Source: Cydia pomonella (taxonomy: Eukaryota; Arthropoda; Insecta; Lepidoptera; Tortricidae). Taken from it: DNA of 64,000 bases. The notes beneath the pieces are model-generated. The model saw only the letters and a program-made list of their open reading frames with translations, was not told where the DNA came from and searched no databases. Numbering within the stretch: position 1 is the stretch's first letter; each line of letters begins with the position of its first letter. Of the stretch, positions 36,175-48,751 are shown piece after piece. Location: NCBI RefSeq assembly GCF_033807575.1, contig NC_084707.1:9224550-9288549 (forward strand), in the 5' to 3' direction. Both the position numbers and the translations under genes were made by a program.

Positions 36175-36385
36175 ATACTTTTACATGTACAGTTCTAATC
36201 GCAAAAACAGTATTGAATAGGTACTTAACTGTCACATAAATTATGGTGGTAAACATTCAACACCACATACCATCACTATCTCATTCTACTTCCCCTCCTT
36301 CTGGCCTATAGCTGCATCCATATTCCTTCGCCCTAGGTACTTACTTGCAGTGTAACTGCATACCAGCGCAGCGGAGCGACGTTAG

Positions 36386-36518
36386 TACAGTCAAGTGTAA
36401 AAATATGGGTGTACACATCTTACTCAAAAATATGTCTCATCTTATTCCAGTGTAATAAGAGCGTAGTACCATATTTATGAGACGATTCTTTCGATACATA
36501 TTTTTGCACTTGACTGTA
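36386..36518. mobile_element. mariner-like MITE, TACAGTCAAGTG ends
   Basis: The left end TACAGTCAAGTGTAAAAATA is matched by the complement of CATATTTTTGCACTTGACTG followed by TA. The element is 133 bases and starts and ends with TA, as in Tc1/mariner-derived MITEs. Confidence 0.75.
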
Positions 36519-37843
36519 CCTGGTTTTTGTTTACCTTGAATACTTCTTGTAATATTATTATATAGGTGGAAATAAAACTATATTTTTTGGTTTTATAAAA
36601 TGTATTAAAACAGTAAAATTCTGATTATTTTTATAGGAAGATACAATAGTTTGTGCATAAATTGTTATAAGTAATAATGACAATGACAAGATAATCTTAT
36701 TTAATAGTAATAATTTAATGGGATGCGTTGCGTGTATGCATGACGCGGAGGGAGAGGGATTATAGCTAGGTATAACAGAAATCAATACATTGTTCAATCG
36801 GAATAAATACAAACTGCAAAAATCTAACGAGATTCCTTTCACTATATTAGTTACTTCTCGTAATAATGAACCAAAACAACATATATATTTAGATATACTA
36901 TGGAATGAAACTTACAAACTGCCACAGAGAAAAATCAGTCACAATCAATAATAAAAATCTTCATCTCACTATGTGAAAGATTTTTTCATATTTATTGTAT
37001 AGAAATACTCTTACAAAAGAGGAAATTCTAGAAATATATAAATAGGATAATAACTAGGTATTTGTTCAATGAATTTGTAGACAGAAATAAATGAAGTCAG
37101 CCTTAAGTTACTAACAAAATAAATTAAACATGCATAAATCTTTGTTTAAAATTAAGTCCATAATAACGTGTCGCATAGTACCTACCTACTACAATGTGTA
37201 AAATGTGTTTACCAGTAATTGAGAGATGATTTTCTACCATATTACATTATTCATAAGGCCAAAATTATAAGCATCAATAGCACGATGCGGCGTCGTGATT
37301 TAAATGTAGTGTTTATATTATATCTGAGTTACGGTACATGATCAAATTTATTAAAACCATCTGCCAATCACTTAATACTTATTTATGCAGGATTTCGTGA
37401 ATCAAGCAATTACAATCTGGATAAATTATCACACTGTTTTCATAACGATATAGCTGTTATAACGTCGTCGTTACATATATTTAGAAGTGAAATTACATCC
37501 ATTGCTAATGTACCTACTGTACACTGTAGCTACCTACCGATATAAGACGTACCTATTATACAAAAATGTGGAAAAGAGTCTTACAGTGTCTGAAATATTG
37601 ACATGACTTCTTTGGAGGTAATATTCAGTCTGGGTGCTAATTTTGAGCTTAGCAGTCCATTTTAGATTTATTTAGAGAGAAAAGGCGCTTCTAGAATATT
37701 AATGAATTTAAAATTCGTCGTCATGCAGAGTGGATATTTTTGCACAACTTTTTCCGTTTGAATCTTATCTTAATAAGTTATAGTTAATCATATATGCAGA
37801 TACATAGGATGAATGTAAGTACGGTATGTGATAATTGAGAATA
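36519..37843. other. intergenic AT-rich DNA, no gene seen
   Basis: No exon-like segment is recognised. A 94-codon minus-strand frame at 36558-36842 is hydrophobic but AT-driven and has no motif. Part may be the 3' UTR of the membrane protein gene ending at 37844. Confidence 0.45.
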
Positions 37844-38818
37844 TTATTCAGCTTCGGATGAAACCTTGACATGTGTCTCTTTGCCATAAAGTTTGCCATC
37901 AACAACAGAAATGTATCTAGGGACATTGTGACTCCTCCATACTGCCTCCAGCGGGCGTATGATGGACGCTGTCATCCACGTGGCAAAGCATCTGTCACTT
38001 TTTAACACCGCTAGATAGAAAAAGGCAGACGCCACCATTATCACGTTATCACGAGGATAACTCCGACCATCATATCCGTACAGATTTACAAAGATAAGGA
38101 CATATACAAAATTACTAACTACGGACATACCTAGCTATGATAACAATCACTTCAGGGCTCGGCCCCATTAAAAGTATGAAATGCGTGTATTTCGTTTGTG
38201 TTCAAGTTTGGATTGTATGACTATGAAATGGACTAATGGCACTTATTGTAATATTATTGCTAGCACTGCGGGCTAGCTTTAATACTGTGCTAGTCCAGGG
38301 GTCGCCAAACTTTTTAGAAAAACAGCCAAACGCAGCAAAAATCAGCAATAATATGTAGCTCAAATAGCCACCAGTTTTGTTTTCAGTGGTCTAAGAACAT
38401 TAAAGTGTTAATTTTTTGTGTAGGTTAAAGTAACTTCATATAATGCATGAGGCTCACGAGCCGCGGGTTGCCGACCCCTGTACTAGCCTAAATAAAATAC
38501 TGCAACTTCTGTGTAAGTTGTAATTATTTGAACTCTTTGTAGCAAAAATGCTAGTTTTATTTATGGCGTCAATTACGGAATATAGGATGGAATTTTTAAT
38601 TGACTATATTTGAGGTTAATTGTATGAGCAGGTCTTTTATATTATTTTTGGTAAATAAATAAATGTGCAAACTAATAGGGTAGACATACGTAACTTGAAA
38701 CAAATTTCAAAACCATATCTTACTAGTAACTACATCCATACAACCAAATACAAGTGAAAGTTTCCAATTTACATCTAGAATAACATTTTGTTCGAAGTAC
38801 GTTGTAAAGTATCCATAT
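37844..38818 (-). CDS. unknown multi-pass membrane protein, 3' exons only
   Basis: Two exons fit by splice signals and phase: 38818-38724 (acceptor after a pyrimidine-rich TTATTTATTCTAG, donor GTAAGA) and 38130-37844 (ending in TAA). Together they encode 126 C-terminal residues. The visible protein has YFTTYFEQNVILDVNWKL, a hydrophobic run across the exon junction (SLVFGCMDVVTS / MSVVSNFVYVLIFVNLYG), a second one (NVIMVASAFFYLAVL), and a soluble tail (WRSHNVPRYISVVDGK ... KVSSEAE). Codon use in the last exon is balanced, unlike the flanks. Upstream exons were not found. A hydrophobic frame at 38866-38949 (MLVVIWSGYLVKIVLL) is a candidate but does not join in phase. I recognise no family. Confidence 0.5.
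38296..38480. mobile_element. hAT-like MITE
   Basis: The left end CAGGGGTCGCCAAACTTTTT and right end GCGGGTTGCCGACCCCTG form hAT-type terminal repeats (CAGGGGTCGGCAAAC class). Flanking 8-mers TGCTAGTC and TACTAGCC look like a decayed 8-base target duplication. It lies in the intron between the two exons of the unknown membrane protein gene. Confidence 0.8.
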
Positions 38819-39255
38819 CTAGAATAAATAATAGTTATAAGAATATTAAATATAATTTCGACTATAATCACCTGAAACATTATCATTAAAACCCGAAAGG
38901 CTAATAATACAATTTTAACTAAATATCCTGACCAGATCACCACCAGCATTTATCAACTATCTAACATCTCACTATCTCTAACCTTGCTTTGATGTTTAAA
39001 TAAGGTACCTACACCAAAGAAGGCTCATCGTTATTTTTTTTAAGTACTTGCAGTTTTGTCTATGGTACTAGCGAATATTAGAATACAATTTGAACCCATT
39101 CAGACTTATATTAGTGTGAAATTTTGAAAATAAACCGGAGCCTTTTTGGAGCATGTACCTTAACATCCCATAATTAGCCTACTACTCGTTTTCAAGCTTT
39201 TTAGCAGTCATTGTCGTATAATTCTGTCCAAGAATATTTGCTTGAAATGTATTTT

Positions 39256-42200
39256 TTAGGCATTGCTGGAATCCAATTCAACACCAGTGACGGTGGTACT
39301 AAGGTTCCCGTTGACGAGAATATCGTGTAGCGGTTGTCCCAGTACCGCGGCAAGAGAGTCGCTCAGTTTCAAGTAGTTCGCTTCTAAAGCTTCGTGATAC
39401 GATACTTGGTCGGAGCTGATAAGCTTTGCGTTCAGCTGGAGCGCGGCGTGACAGACTGTCAGGAATTCCCTGAAAAGAAAGAGACGCATTGACTCAAATG
39501 TTGGTAGCTGTGCCTTTTAGTTGTAGCCTTCACCCTTATTGCCTAGGCAATAGAGTTCAATGAAAAAAAAAAACAAATGAGTGTCTACAAAGTTACGAAT
39601 TTCTTTATAACCTTGTCTTTTATATATACGCTGACAAAATTTAACTGGAACCACTGGAGACTTCTAATAGGCGTAGCGGTATTTTTTTAAAGAAAGTACA
39701 ATAGATTAGTTTCATCGAGTTATCATCGAACAGCCAGAAAAATCTTCAGCGGCTACTAGCAAGCCCTTCGATATTGGATCGATTAGATCCGTTTTAACGA
39801 ATCTAATACTTTGGCGGCGCAAAGTATAGTCGCCAATAAAAGCGTGATTTTTATATGAATTAATGAATTTATGTTACGATTTAGACTTTATTTCCTTTAC
39901 TTTATACTTCGCATTTTCGAGTGAATTCAAATAGATACTTAAATAAGTCCTTACTTGAAAGTGCCTTTGAGTTTGTCGACTAAGTCGTCTGGATACATGG
40001 GGGCCAAAGTGGGATCAAGAAATGCGTTGGCATAAGCTATCGGGCCAGCGTTAACTTGCACGCACACACTGCCTTGCAATCTGAAACGAAACAATTTTAC
40101 AGAATACCATTCTCAGGCATGCAATGCGAGAGAAAAATGGGGGCTATTTTGAGTAGGTGAATCATTCAATCTTAAATATAAAAAAGCTATCATTGTATAT
40201 TACCAAAAGTAGTATAATATAATTTTGGTTTTTCTGTGTTGTTGGCGAAAATCCTATTTATTTCAAGATTCCATTTCAATTTTGGTTTTGAAAAATTGCA
40301 TAACAAAAAGTATTTTTTAATGCAATTTTTCTAAACCATATCATTAAAGCTCTAGAGCGCAACAAAAATATGATTTTGTGCATGACTGTGGTACCGCCTT
40401 GGCGGGAATGATACGATTGATAATTCAGTCTCAAGAAAGTTCAAATTTTTCCCACGCTGTGCGCTGTCGTCGCTTGTATTTCCTCCATGACGCACTTCGA
40501 ATTTTTATTTATTTGCCTAATTTACTGTCGTTTGTATTTTCCTACCCATTCAGATTAATGCATCCAAGTCGTCCCGCCATCTGTTTCTCCCGTAGCCGAT
40601 AATGTTACCTGAGTTGCAACTTCTTGATATCCGGCGCCTTGGCGTTGACGATCTCCGTCAGCTCGAGCACTTGGCCCTCCATCTCGGAGACCGCCACCTC
40701 GATGGGACTCTTCTCTTCCACTTGCGTTTCGATCACGGGCACGCGCCGTTTCACGTACGGGAACCAATTTTCAGCTGGAATGGTTCACAAATTATTAATT
40801 GTGTAAAAGTAGTGATAAACAATACAGCTAATTGCACATCCATCCAAAGTTTTAAGGTACTAGTTATGCTTGTCTATTTACAGTGTAGATAATGATTCTA
40901 ACAGTGCACTTAGTCTTTGACAGTGTCGTCCAAAGTAGCGCGAATCTCAAACACAAAGCGGTACAAGCTTTGAACGCGTTCTGGGCGTCCTCTTCACTTT
41001 ATAACACCCTGCTCTGTAATCGCATATTCGTCATTTGATTGTGGCAGAACAACGTAGGAGTGGGTAATAATAATAGATATACCCTGGTCTATGTGTGTGT
41101 CACGATTTAGTAAAAGTAAAATAGTCAAGTGGTTAAACTATATGGAATAGTGACCTGTAAGCTGGGTGAGCCGCAGCCGCTGGTGGTGCACGGGCCCGCG
41201 CGGCGCGCCGTCCCTGGTGAAGGGCGTCTCGAACACGAAGCGCCGGACGTTGTGCGCGCGCTCGAAGGCCTCGCCCCCGCCGCCGCCGCCCGCCGCCGGG
41301 GCCGCCGCGCGCACCCACGTCACCTGGATGTACGCTAGTTTGCTGTCCAGTTCCGAGCGGTTTACCTGAGGACAAACATCACAAGTAAGGCTTACAACGC
41401 ATCGCGATTCATTTCTTGCGGTTCCAGAACCGCAAAAAAGTGTAACGTATGGCATGCTTCATAAGCGCACGCACTTGCAAGACTGAAAGTACGTTTTAAG
41501 CCTAATACTGGAGCACATATATCACTGTCAATATCATTCAAATGTAAATTGTTACTAATATTTTATCCGTCTGTACCTCGTCTGTACATTACCTTGCAAA
41601 GAAAACTAACGTTAATAACAATAATAAGGTAATGAGATAAGTGAAAAGCTTAAATTTTGCTCACCGCGCCAGAATGATACAATAGCAAATAGCAAAGGGA
41701 TGAGATAAGGCCTACTCTACGCGCCGATATTCAGGAGGATTGGGAATTCCATTATGTACTATGACAAGAATGAATTAATAAATAGGTCGATTTATATTGA
41801 AGGCGCGAGACACCCCACTTGAATTAAAGTATTTCTAGAATCGTGAAAAAAAAAAATAGATTAACAAAAACAAACATAGACGCTTATATTCCAGATTTGA
41901 CTCAGCTACTTAAGAGATTAAGAAGGCTGTTATCTGTAAATTCTAAAGAAAACATCGCTTAGTATAGTTAGTATGTAAAACGGGGAAGTCTCATTTTCTT
42001 AGTGTTTTATTTGTAATGTATCAAAGTATCTTATGACAGTGGTTGACAACACAATTAGTTGATTTATATGATAGGTATCATTGTTTGTGAAAATGATGTG
42101 CCAAAATACAATTAACGATATTATTAGTTACGGTTCGGTAAATTAGTCTTCGCTCTATTGTTTTGTTTTACGGTACTCTATATTGCAAACTCGATTTGAT

Positions 42201-42739
42201 ACAATAGATAATTCACGCCAAAGATAAACCGAAACTGACGAAATTCTTTCTATTTCTGACTGGTAGAGAATGCTTGCACGTGAACGCGTCCAGTCTCAAT
42301 GGCAACAAATAACTAATTACACTTACCGGCGCCGAGTCCATAATCATCTTGACATTTTCCGCTCCATACTTGTGTTCGTAGTAAGTCTGCAACTTCTCCG
42401 ATATCTCGCTCAGTGAGGTCAGTTTCGGTTCCTTATATATAAACTCGACTCCTTCTTCGTCTTCGCCGAAGTGGGCCTTGCCGAAGAACGCCACCCGATA
42501 GAACCTTCCGAGCATTCGCTTCCCTGAGTTCGTGACTTCTATAACTTTGGCATAAGCTTTGGTGAGGTGCTGGTAGCAGGTGAGAAGAGCTTGGTAGTCC
42601 TTCCTTCGTTCGTAGATGGGGATGATGAGGCGGTAGAGCGGCCCGAGGAGCTCGTATCTCTCCGCCTTGTCGACGAACTCTGTGCAGATCATCAGCTGAT
42701 CCAGAAGAGCTTGTTCATTGTATTGGACGTCGGTCATAC
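39256..42739 (-). CDS. DOCK-family Rho GEF, C-terminal DHR-2 exons (zizimin-like), 5' part not found
   Basis: Five phase-consistent exons: 42739-42327, 41365-41155, 40774-40609, 40080-39955 and 39469-39256. They give 375 residues to the stop. They cover the DHR-2 catalytic domain from lobe A's end: DKAERYELLGPLYRLIIPIY, RMLGRFYRVAFFGKAHFGED, VEFIYKEPKLTSLSEISEKL, then LAYIQVTWV, RRFVFETPFT, NWFPYVKRRVPV, SPIEVAVSEME, and LQGSVCVQVNAGPIAYANAF, which holds the nucleotide-sensor region of lobe C, then SSDQVSYHEALEANYLKLSD. RYELL..LYRLIIPIYERR and DQVxYHE favour DOCK9-11 (zizimin, usually Cdc42-specific) over DOCK6-8. The first exon begins with a split codon (acceptor TTTTGCAG at 42740-42747), so the gene extends to higher coordinates, but I find no further exons in this window. 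Confidence 0.9.
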
Positions 42740-44565
42740 CTGCAAAAGAAGGAAATATTTATGATCAAATAGATAACATACAAACTTGCAAATTCATTGA
42801 GTTTGGGGTTGTTAGCATTGTATCAATCTGTAGTAACTAGATGACTATATAAGTTAGAATGAAAAATGCAAAATAAAGGTAGTTAAAAATCGTAGAATGT
42901 GCATCTGCATTTTCGAGGGTCTTGTCCAGAATGATGTAAAATAAGTTGTTTAGATAACAGTCCGATTTTACGTAACCTCTCTATTGTATTTTCGTTTCAG
43001 CGGCTACAAACGACAGCAATATATTATATTTGCAAATTCTCTATTTTATTGCGAACATGAAATCTAGGTATTTCAAGCTTCTATGAATTGGAATCTTCCT
43101 TTAGAATTGATTCGTCGTGGATTCGTCACATCTCTGTACGTACGTCGTACTCTCGTTTTAATTTGAGAGCTTAGCTTACTTTAGAGAGCTAAGCCTTTTT
43201 GGACTATGGGCTTGTTAAACTATTTCAACAACGCTATCGTAAAGAAAAAAGAAATAGAAAAAATTGTCCATTGTTTGATTGATACGACTATACTCAAATT
43301 GTCGACCGGGGTCATATACCTACCCGATTATGGGGTGAATGACAAATTTTACGACCGCGGTCATCACTTTGGTTTGCGAATATTCAGGAGTGGATTAAAA
43401 AGAAGAAAAATGAGGACAATGTTTGTATGAAAAGTAGGTGTTTTCGCGTGGATCCACCACTTTCGTCTTAACACTTGCACCGCCTCGACTATCAAAATGG
43501 CTGCCAACTTAGCTTGGTCTAACTCTTACCATCTTTGTATGTATTTATTATACGTAAAAAAATTACGTTACATATATGGCGCCCAGATATCTTCTCGATA
43601 AGCACCTGACCGGTTTTTCTTCTAGAAACTAATACTAGAGTTTTATTATCCGAAAAATAACATATTTTTAATAATATCTACGTGTCCGCCTGTCTCTCTA
43701 TCGGGGCTCTAGCTCAACCGTTATAGAGATAGGTACTTAAATGTTTCTATTGCCACTATACTATAAAAATCGTGATTATTTGGTGTTCTATTGCCGCTAT
43801 ATTCAATAATCGTGACTTTTTTTGATGTTCATTAAGTCCGTCGTTCAGGGTGCTCTTTGTTATCATCCGTAATGGGTAGACAGTTAAATTTTACACGATC
43901 TTTGTATTTATTAAACATAAGGCGGCGTCCATTAATTACGTGAGGGGTTTTTGAGGATTAATTTAAAGTACTCCAGTGTGTAAAGTGGATAAACTGTATC
44001 TGGGACGCTGCCACAATGGAATATGTGTAGCGTGTCATGAGCAGGACAAAGGCCGAGCTTCAGGAGCAACCAATTTTTATAATAATATTAGAAAACCGAG
44101 GCCGAAAGCTAAGCCCCAGCTTATCCGGAGTGCCCGATTTCGTCGCGGTCTCGTGTGAGGCTAGAGGAAGTTGCAGAAAAGCAAAGCTTGAATTTAAACT
44201 AATGTCCAAGTGTGTGTGTGTGTACACTGCACGTATATCGTACAATGCCGTAAGCCCAAAGCGTCGGACCTCATCAGCGAGCTTCAATGCAAGGCTAAAG
44301 AAGGACAGAAGTTGAATGTTGAAAACGCCATTTTCTGGAATGTTATGGGTTTCCGACCCTATGCAGGGCTTGACATTCGGCCTTTGCGGGTCCCGCAGTT
44401 TAAAAAAAAATACAGGTTTATTACAGCAACTCGACCTTAAATCTCGGGCAGAAAATTTTGGGGTTCTGTGCCCAAGAGCGCGCTCTTTTGGCCTATGGGC
44501 CTTGCTTTTAACACAACACAACGGTCAATTTGTTTTGAATACAACTAGTTTTGTTCGTCTCCGAG
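42740..44565. other. DOCK intron or intergenic DNA; dispersed repeat fragment at 43976-44530
   Basis: No DOCK exon is recognised. From about 43976 the composition becomes GC-richer, with words (CTATGCAGGGCTTGAC, GCCTATGGGCCTTGC) shared with 10800-11170, overlapping open frames on both strands and a GT microsatellite at 44211-44221. This is probably an old repeat, not a gene. Confidence 0.4.
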
Positions 44566-44669
44566 CCTACCGCGAACCACGTTCGACGTGTTGCCACTCT
44601 GTCGCACTTGTAAATTCGTACGTAAGTGTGACAGAGAGGCAACACGTCGAACGTGGGTCGCGGTAGGCC
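44566..44669. repeat. foldback element, CTACCGCGAA family
   Basis: CCTACCGCGAACCACGTTCG, ACGTGTTGCC and CTGTCGCACTT at the left pair with AAGTGTGACAGAG, GGCAACACGT and CGAACGTGGGTCGCGGTAGG at the right. Nearly the whole 104 bases are one hairpin. Confidence 0.75.
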
Positions 44670-44792
44670 CTCTGCTATCATGCAGCTTGGCGATGCGATG
44701 CACAAAAGCGCGCTTTGCTGAGACGCTCTGTTGCGCCTTCGGTTCTCTTCATTTCAGTTTTATATGAAACTCGGCGTTGTATGCATATCAAA

Positions 44793-45600
44793 GTAACTAC
44801 AGACCAGTGTGTGTACTACATGTCTTCTCAAAAGTCTAAGAAGCGGTGCTAAAAACCAGAATAATCGATTTCTTTGAACAAAACAATCTCTTCTCACAAC
44901 ATTAATACGGCTTCAGAAAAGGAAAATCCTCAGCCATGGTTATAAGAAGAGTCGTCGATTTTGCTTTAGAGTCTATAGATGGGTCGCAGAAATGCGCAAG
45001 CATGTTCTGCGACATATCTAAAACTTTCGACTGCTTACGGCATTACATTCTCATTCACAAACTACACCACTATGGTTTAGATGGTATAGCTTTAAAAGTG
45101 ATAACCAGTTATATGCAGAACCGAAAACAAATGGTGGAAGTTAGAAAAAATGTCTCCTCCCCTAAAATGTGTAAAAAAGGCGTACCTCAGTGATCAATTC
45201 TGGGCCCAGTACTATTCTTGATTTATGTCAATAAGGTAAGTCCTGCGAATATACCAGAATGGGCACAGATCAGCCTTTTTGCAGATGACACACATATTGG
45301 ACAAATGTTTTGAATGTAACGGCATTGTTTTAAATAAAAATGAAAGTACATTTGTAAACTACAAGACACTTTCAAGTACAAGAAATACTAATATAACAAC
45401 CACTTTTGAGTACACTCACAATACATGTTTCTTAGGCTATGAAATTGACAGTCCACAAATGTCACATATTTACCTTTTAATTTATTCAAAAACACGGTCA
45501 AGACTTTTTTTCCAAAACCATGCCTTCTATTCGATTACTGAATATTTATCATTACGAAATATTTTAATTGACCCAAATTGTAAATAGATTATTATTCCCT
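44793..45600 (+). mobile_element. decayed LINE reverse transcriptase fragment
   Basis: NYRPVCVLHVFSKV, FFEQNNLFSQH and YGFRKGKSSAMVIRRVVDFA are followed by CASMFCDISKTFDCLRHYIL, the stop-interrupted GVPQ.SILGPVLFLIYVNKV, and SLFADDTHI with the catalytic ADD motif. Reverse transcriptase motifs are in order but broken by stops and a frameshift near 45280. A CR1/Jockey-like non-LTR class fits best. It is dead. Confidence 0.75.
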
Positions 45601-45709
45601 TTATTTATTTTTGGACTTAGGCTAGGTCATTTATAATATGAATATAAAAGTAAAATATAAAAACACTTCAAAAACAATACAAAAGATATAAACACATAAA
45701 AAACCTAAC

Positions 45710-46108
45710 CTAGGGTGCCGCCAGCAGCGGGGCAGGGCCCAAGCTGCCGGTGGTCAGGGCCGCAGAGAGAGGAACCGTCGGACTATCCGCGCCGTATCCA
45801 AGATCACCGCCTTCTGCATCTGACCCTTGATCCAACCACCTAGCGAGTCTCTCAAGGTGTTGGTCGAGACTCTTCGCTATGAGACCGTTCGCTGAAACGA
45901 CTATTGGGACAATGATCGTCGAATCAACATCCCACATGGCGGTTATCTCGTGGGCCAAGTCTAGGTACTTGCTGGACTTGTCCTTCTCAGCTTTCACGAG
46001 ATTCTCATCATGGGGGATGGTGATATCGAGATTATTATTATTCTTAAGTGTATTTACTTCGTATACTAAATTCATAGTGTATAATATTGTGAAATGCTGA
46101 CTTACCAT
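45710..46108 (-). mobile_element. retroelement C-terminal domain fragment
   Basis: A 132-codon frame contains DITIPHDENLVKAEKDKSSK, YLDLAHEITAMWDVDSTIIV and PIVVSANGLIAKSLDQHLER. This pattern (D(I/L)(A/T)(I/V)P..NL...K..KY.DLA.E....W....V.PI(V/I)(I/V)S..G.I..SL) is one I know from the C-terminal tail of insect non-LTR retroelement proteins annotated as R2-like polymerases. It is an orphan fragment next to, and opposite to, the LINE relic. Confidence 0.6.
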
Positions 46109-46663
46109 GTAATGATCATGTTACATTATGGTTTATACATAATCAAAAACTATCTCTAAATCGGTACCTATCGTATTAAAGAAAAATATAAATAATAATA
46201 ACAAATAATAAACATTTATTAAGACTTAAGAAAAAACATACACAATAAAATTGTGTCATGGTACAGAATCCTCAGGGCGTGAGTCAACTAACACTTAGCC
46301 GGATTTTTTCTTTAGATTAGCTAATCGTTTGGTCGGGGTCGGAGCCCCCCCCCCCCCCCCCCCCCTAGACGCGGGGCCGGTTCGGTTAATGAACCACTGC
46401 TATATAAACTAATAGTAAACAAGAAGGTACAAATATCTAGAGAGCATCCACGTGTCAATAACACATTTTAAATGAGATTTTAAAAACCTTATATTAGATA
46501 CTTTTGCATAACCAAATCATTAAGGTAAACTTCAATTAGTGTTTTAAATAAAAGAAACACGTTTACAAGGTATACATATGTAGTGTTAAACTGTCAAAGT
46601 AGCAAAGTAGTTATAGCTCGTCCGATTTGTAAGATCAAGTGAGCCATACATTTACTAATAAAT

Positions 46664-47301
46664 TATTATCCTTTTTTAAGTATATGCGTTACCAACTGAT
46701 ATGTTTGAAGTCGGTGCCAAGCCAAATTTAGAAGCATACCATGTTTTTGGTGCGATGCGATAAAGACGCGGCTATATATAAGTATGTACAGTCTGATTGC
46801 CTTACGACGATAGCAATGAACATACTTTCTGTACCTAAGATCACACGGTCGAACCTTATTAGCGCAGTCCGTACCATGTTTCTCGATATATTAGTATAAA
46901 TCCAATGCGTTTATTTGCCGTCGTAATTTTTAAAGAGCTATTTTGTCAAATTTTCGAACTGGGTATAGTACGCAAGTGTGGAATTGATACTGAGTTATTT
47001 CCAGTCCCTTATATAGAGAACTTCATTTCAAAATATAAAACGATTCAAGGACCGTCTTCAGGGCTTAAACTTTTTACCTTCATGCTAAATTTCACCTAAA
47101 TTGATGATGTTTAGCCGTAAAAAGGTAACAAAGAGACAGATATAATTTATTCCACGTTTATAATACCTATTCTATTACTACAGTTGTAATGTGATTTATA
47201 GACATAAAGCTGTTTATTTTTGAGCGGTATTGTTACTATTTGGCTTGGCACCGACTTCAAACATATCAGTTGGTAACGCATATACTTAAAAAAGGATAAT
47301 A
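46664..47301. mobile_element. non-autonomous element with about 62-base inverted ends
   Basis: The left arm (46665-46727) carries AAGTATATGCGTTACCAACT, GATATGTTTGAAGTCGGTG and CCAAGCCAAAT. The right arm (47238-47300) is its near-perfect complement. The 510-base interior has a 64-codon open frame without motifs. A fragment TTATCCTTTTTGAAGTCGG follows immediately at 47313, so a second, partial element of the same kind may adjoin. Confidence 0.8.
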
Positions 47302-48751
47302 CCTATTTTATTTTATCCTTTTTGAAGTCGGTTTACCTTTATTAGGAGCCTTATTAGGAGTCGGTTTACCTTTATAGAGGTAGACATTGTTAGGAGCTTA
47401 TGGGTGACGCGTGACGCATGAATGAAAAACACAATCATGTTTAACACTAAATTCGTCAACTTTCCACTACTCTAAATCTATCCTCCGCCCCGCCACTGAC
47501 CCAATCCCTCAACCCCCCACCATTTAACTCCTAATACTAACCCCCAATTCCTCAACTTCCAACCCCCGACCACTCATCTCCTCCCCCCCCCCCCCCCCCG
47601 CCACCACGATTCCTCAACTCCCGACCCCTCAGTCCCAACCCATCAACTCACCGCCCTAACCCTCAACCTCAGACCACCGTCTACCTTCACCACCACCGTC
47701 TACCTCTCACACCTACCCCTTATCTGTCTTACTTTCTATGCATCTCGCTCGTACTGGCATCCTGTTAATGCGAACGAGATGTATGGAAAGTAAGTTACGA
47801 ACACGTCAGCTAATATGTAGAGTCAAACTCGTGGTAAGGTAACAGTTGCACTACATCAAATTGGTAGATGAGGAGTTCCCTCAATTCCTCATGGATACCA
47901 TCATCAGATCAGAACCAAATTAAAATGGGACCAACTTGGAGACATCTTCTTTCAAACAAAAAAAGAATTACTCAAATCGGACCACGGGTTTCGGAGTAAT
48001 CGGTGAATGTACATAAAAAAAATTATAATAGCCACAACCGAATACAGAACCTCCTCCTTCTATGAAATTGAAGTCGGTTAAAAAGGGACAGACTATACAG
48101 CCGCCGAAAATAGGCCGACATCAAGGTAATGATGCCGGATTATTGTAGCATGGTTTATTATTTATCTCAGAACACTTAAAAGTACACAATAACCTTTCAT
48201 GTCATTTCATTCGTCGCTCAAACTACAATAAATATATATGCTTTGTTATATGATATAACGAAATGGTGCCTGTTACTTAGGATCATATATAATCCTACAA
48301 TTTAGGTATTTAAACCCCCAAAGAAAAAAAATAAAGCATAAGGGTATTCGGAAATAATAAAAACAACAGGTCACAAAGAGTCTCGTTTGTAAGAGACACC
48401 TGACAAATGTATCTTTCACTATCACTCACAAAAAACCTGAATGAACATTATTTATCATCATTTTATATTCTTGAAAATGCATAATTAAATATTAATAAAC
48501 ACAAATAATTATGGTTTGTGCTTTATGAGATGCCTTTGCAACTCATTTTACAGAGACGCTTTACGTTTATTTATAAAGGTACAGCAGAAGGTTTACTTTT
48601 TGGAGTTTACATTTTTTTTCACGGTTTTAAATATATGTGAATTGCGAACTTCTTCCTACTGGCGGCAGCGTCGTTCCGTTCCGCTATTATTTTGCACGGC
48701 AGCAGGAGCGGTGCGATCATAATCGCTCTTGAATAAACTATTCTATCAGTA
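47302..48751. other. intergenic, with C-rich low-complexity tract
   Basis: 47480-47720 is pyrimidine-rich (runs of CCCC, CAACCC and a poly-C at about 47583-47599). TTTTTGAAGTCGGTTTACC near 47320 and TTGAAGTCGGTTAAAAA near 48068 may bound one dispersed repeat. No gene is seen. The right end is the promoter flank of the acid phosphatase gene. Confidence 0.45.

Noticed and set aside
36558..36842. Minus-strand 94-codon hydrophobic frame
   Set aside because: The hydrophobicity follows from AT-rich codons. No splice structure, signal or family motif.
40555..40806. Open frames on both strands at 40.6-40.8 kb
   Set aside because: They lie over the DOCK exon 40774-40609. The real frame reads NWFPYVKRRVPV and SPIEVAVSEME, which neither of those frames gives.
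41129..41375. Arg/Ala/Gly-rich open frames at 41.1-41.4 kb
   Set aside because: Shadows of the GC-rich DOCK exon 41365-41155.
43976..44666. Overlapping open frames up to 153 codons on both strands
   Set aside because: They run across a GC-richer dispersed repeat and into the palindrome at 44566-44669. No family match, and frames on both strands are equally open.
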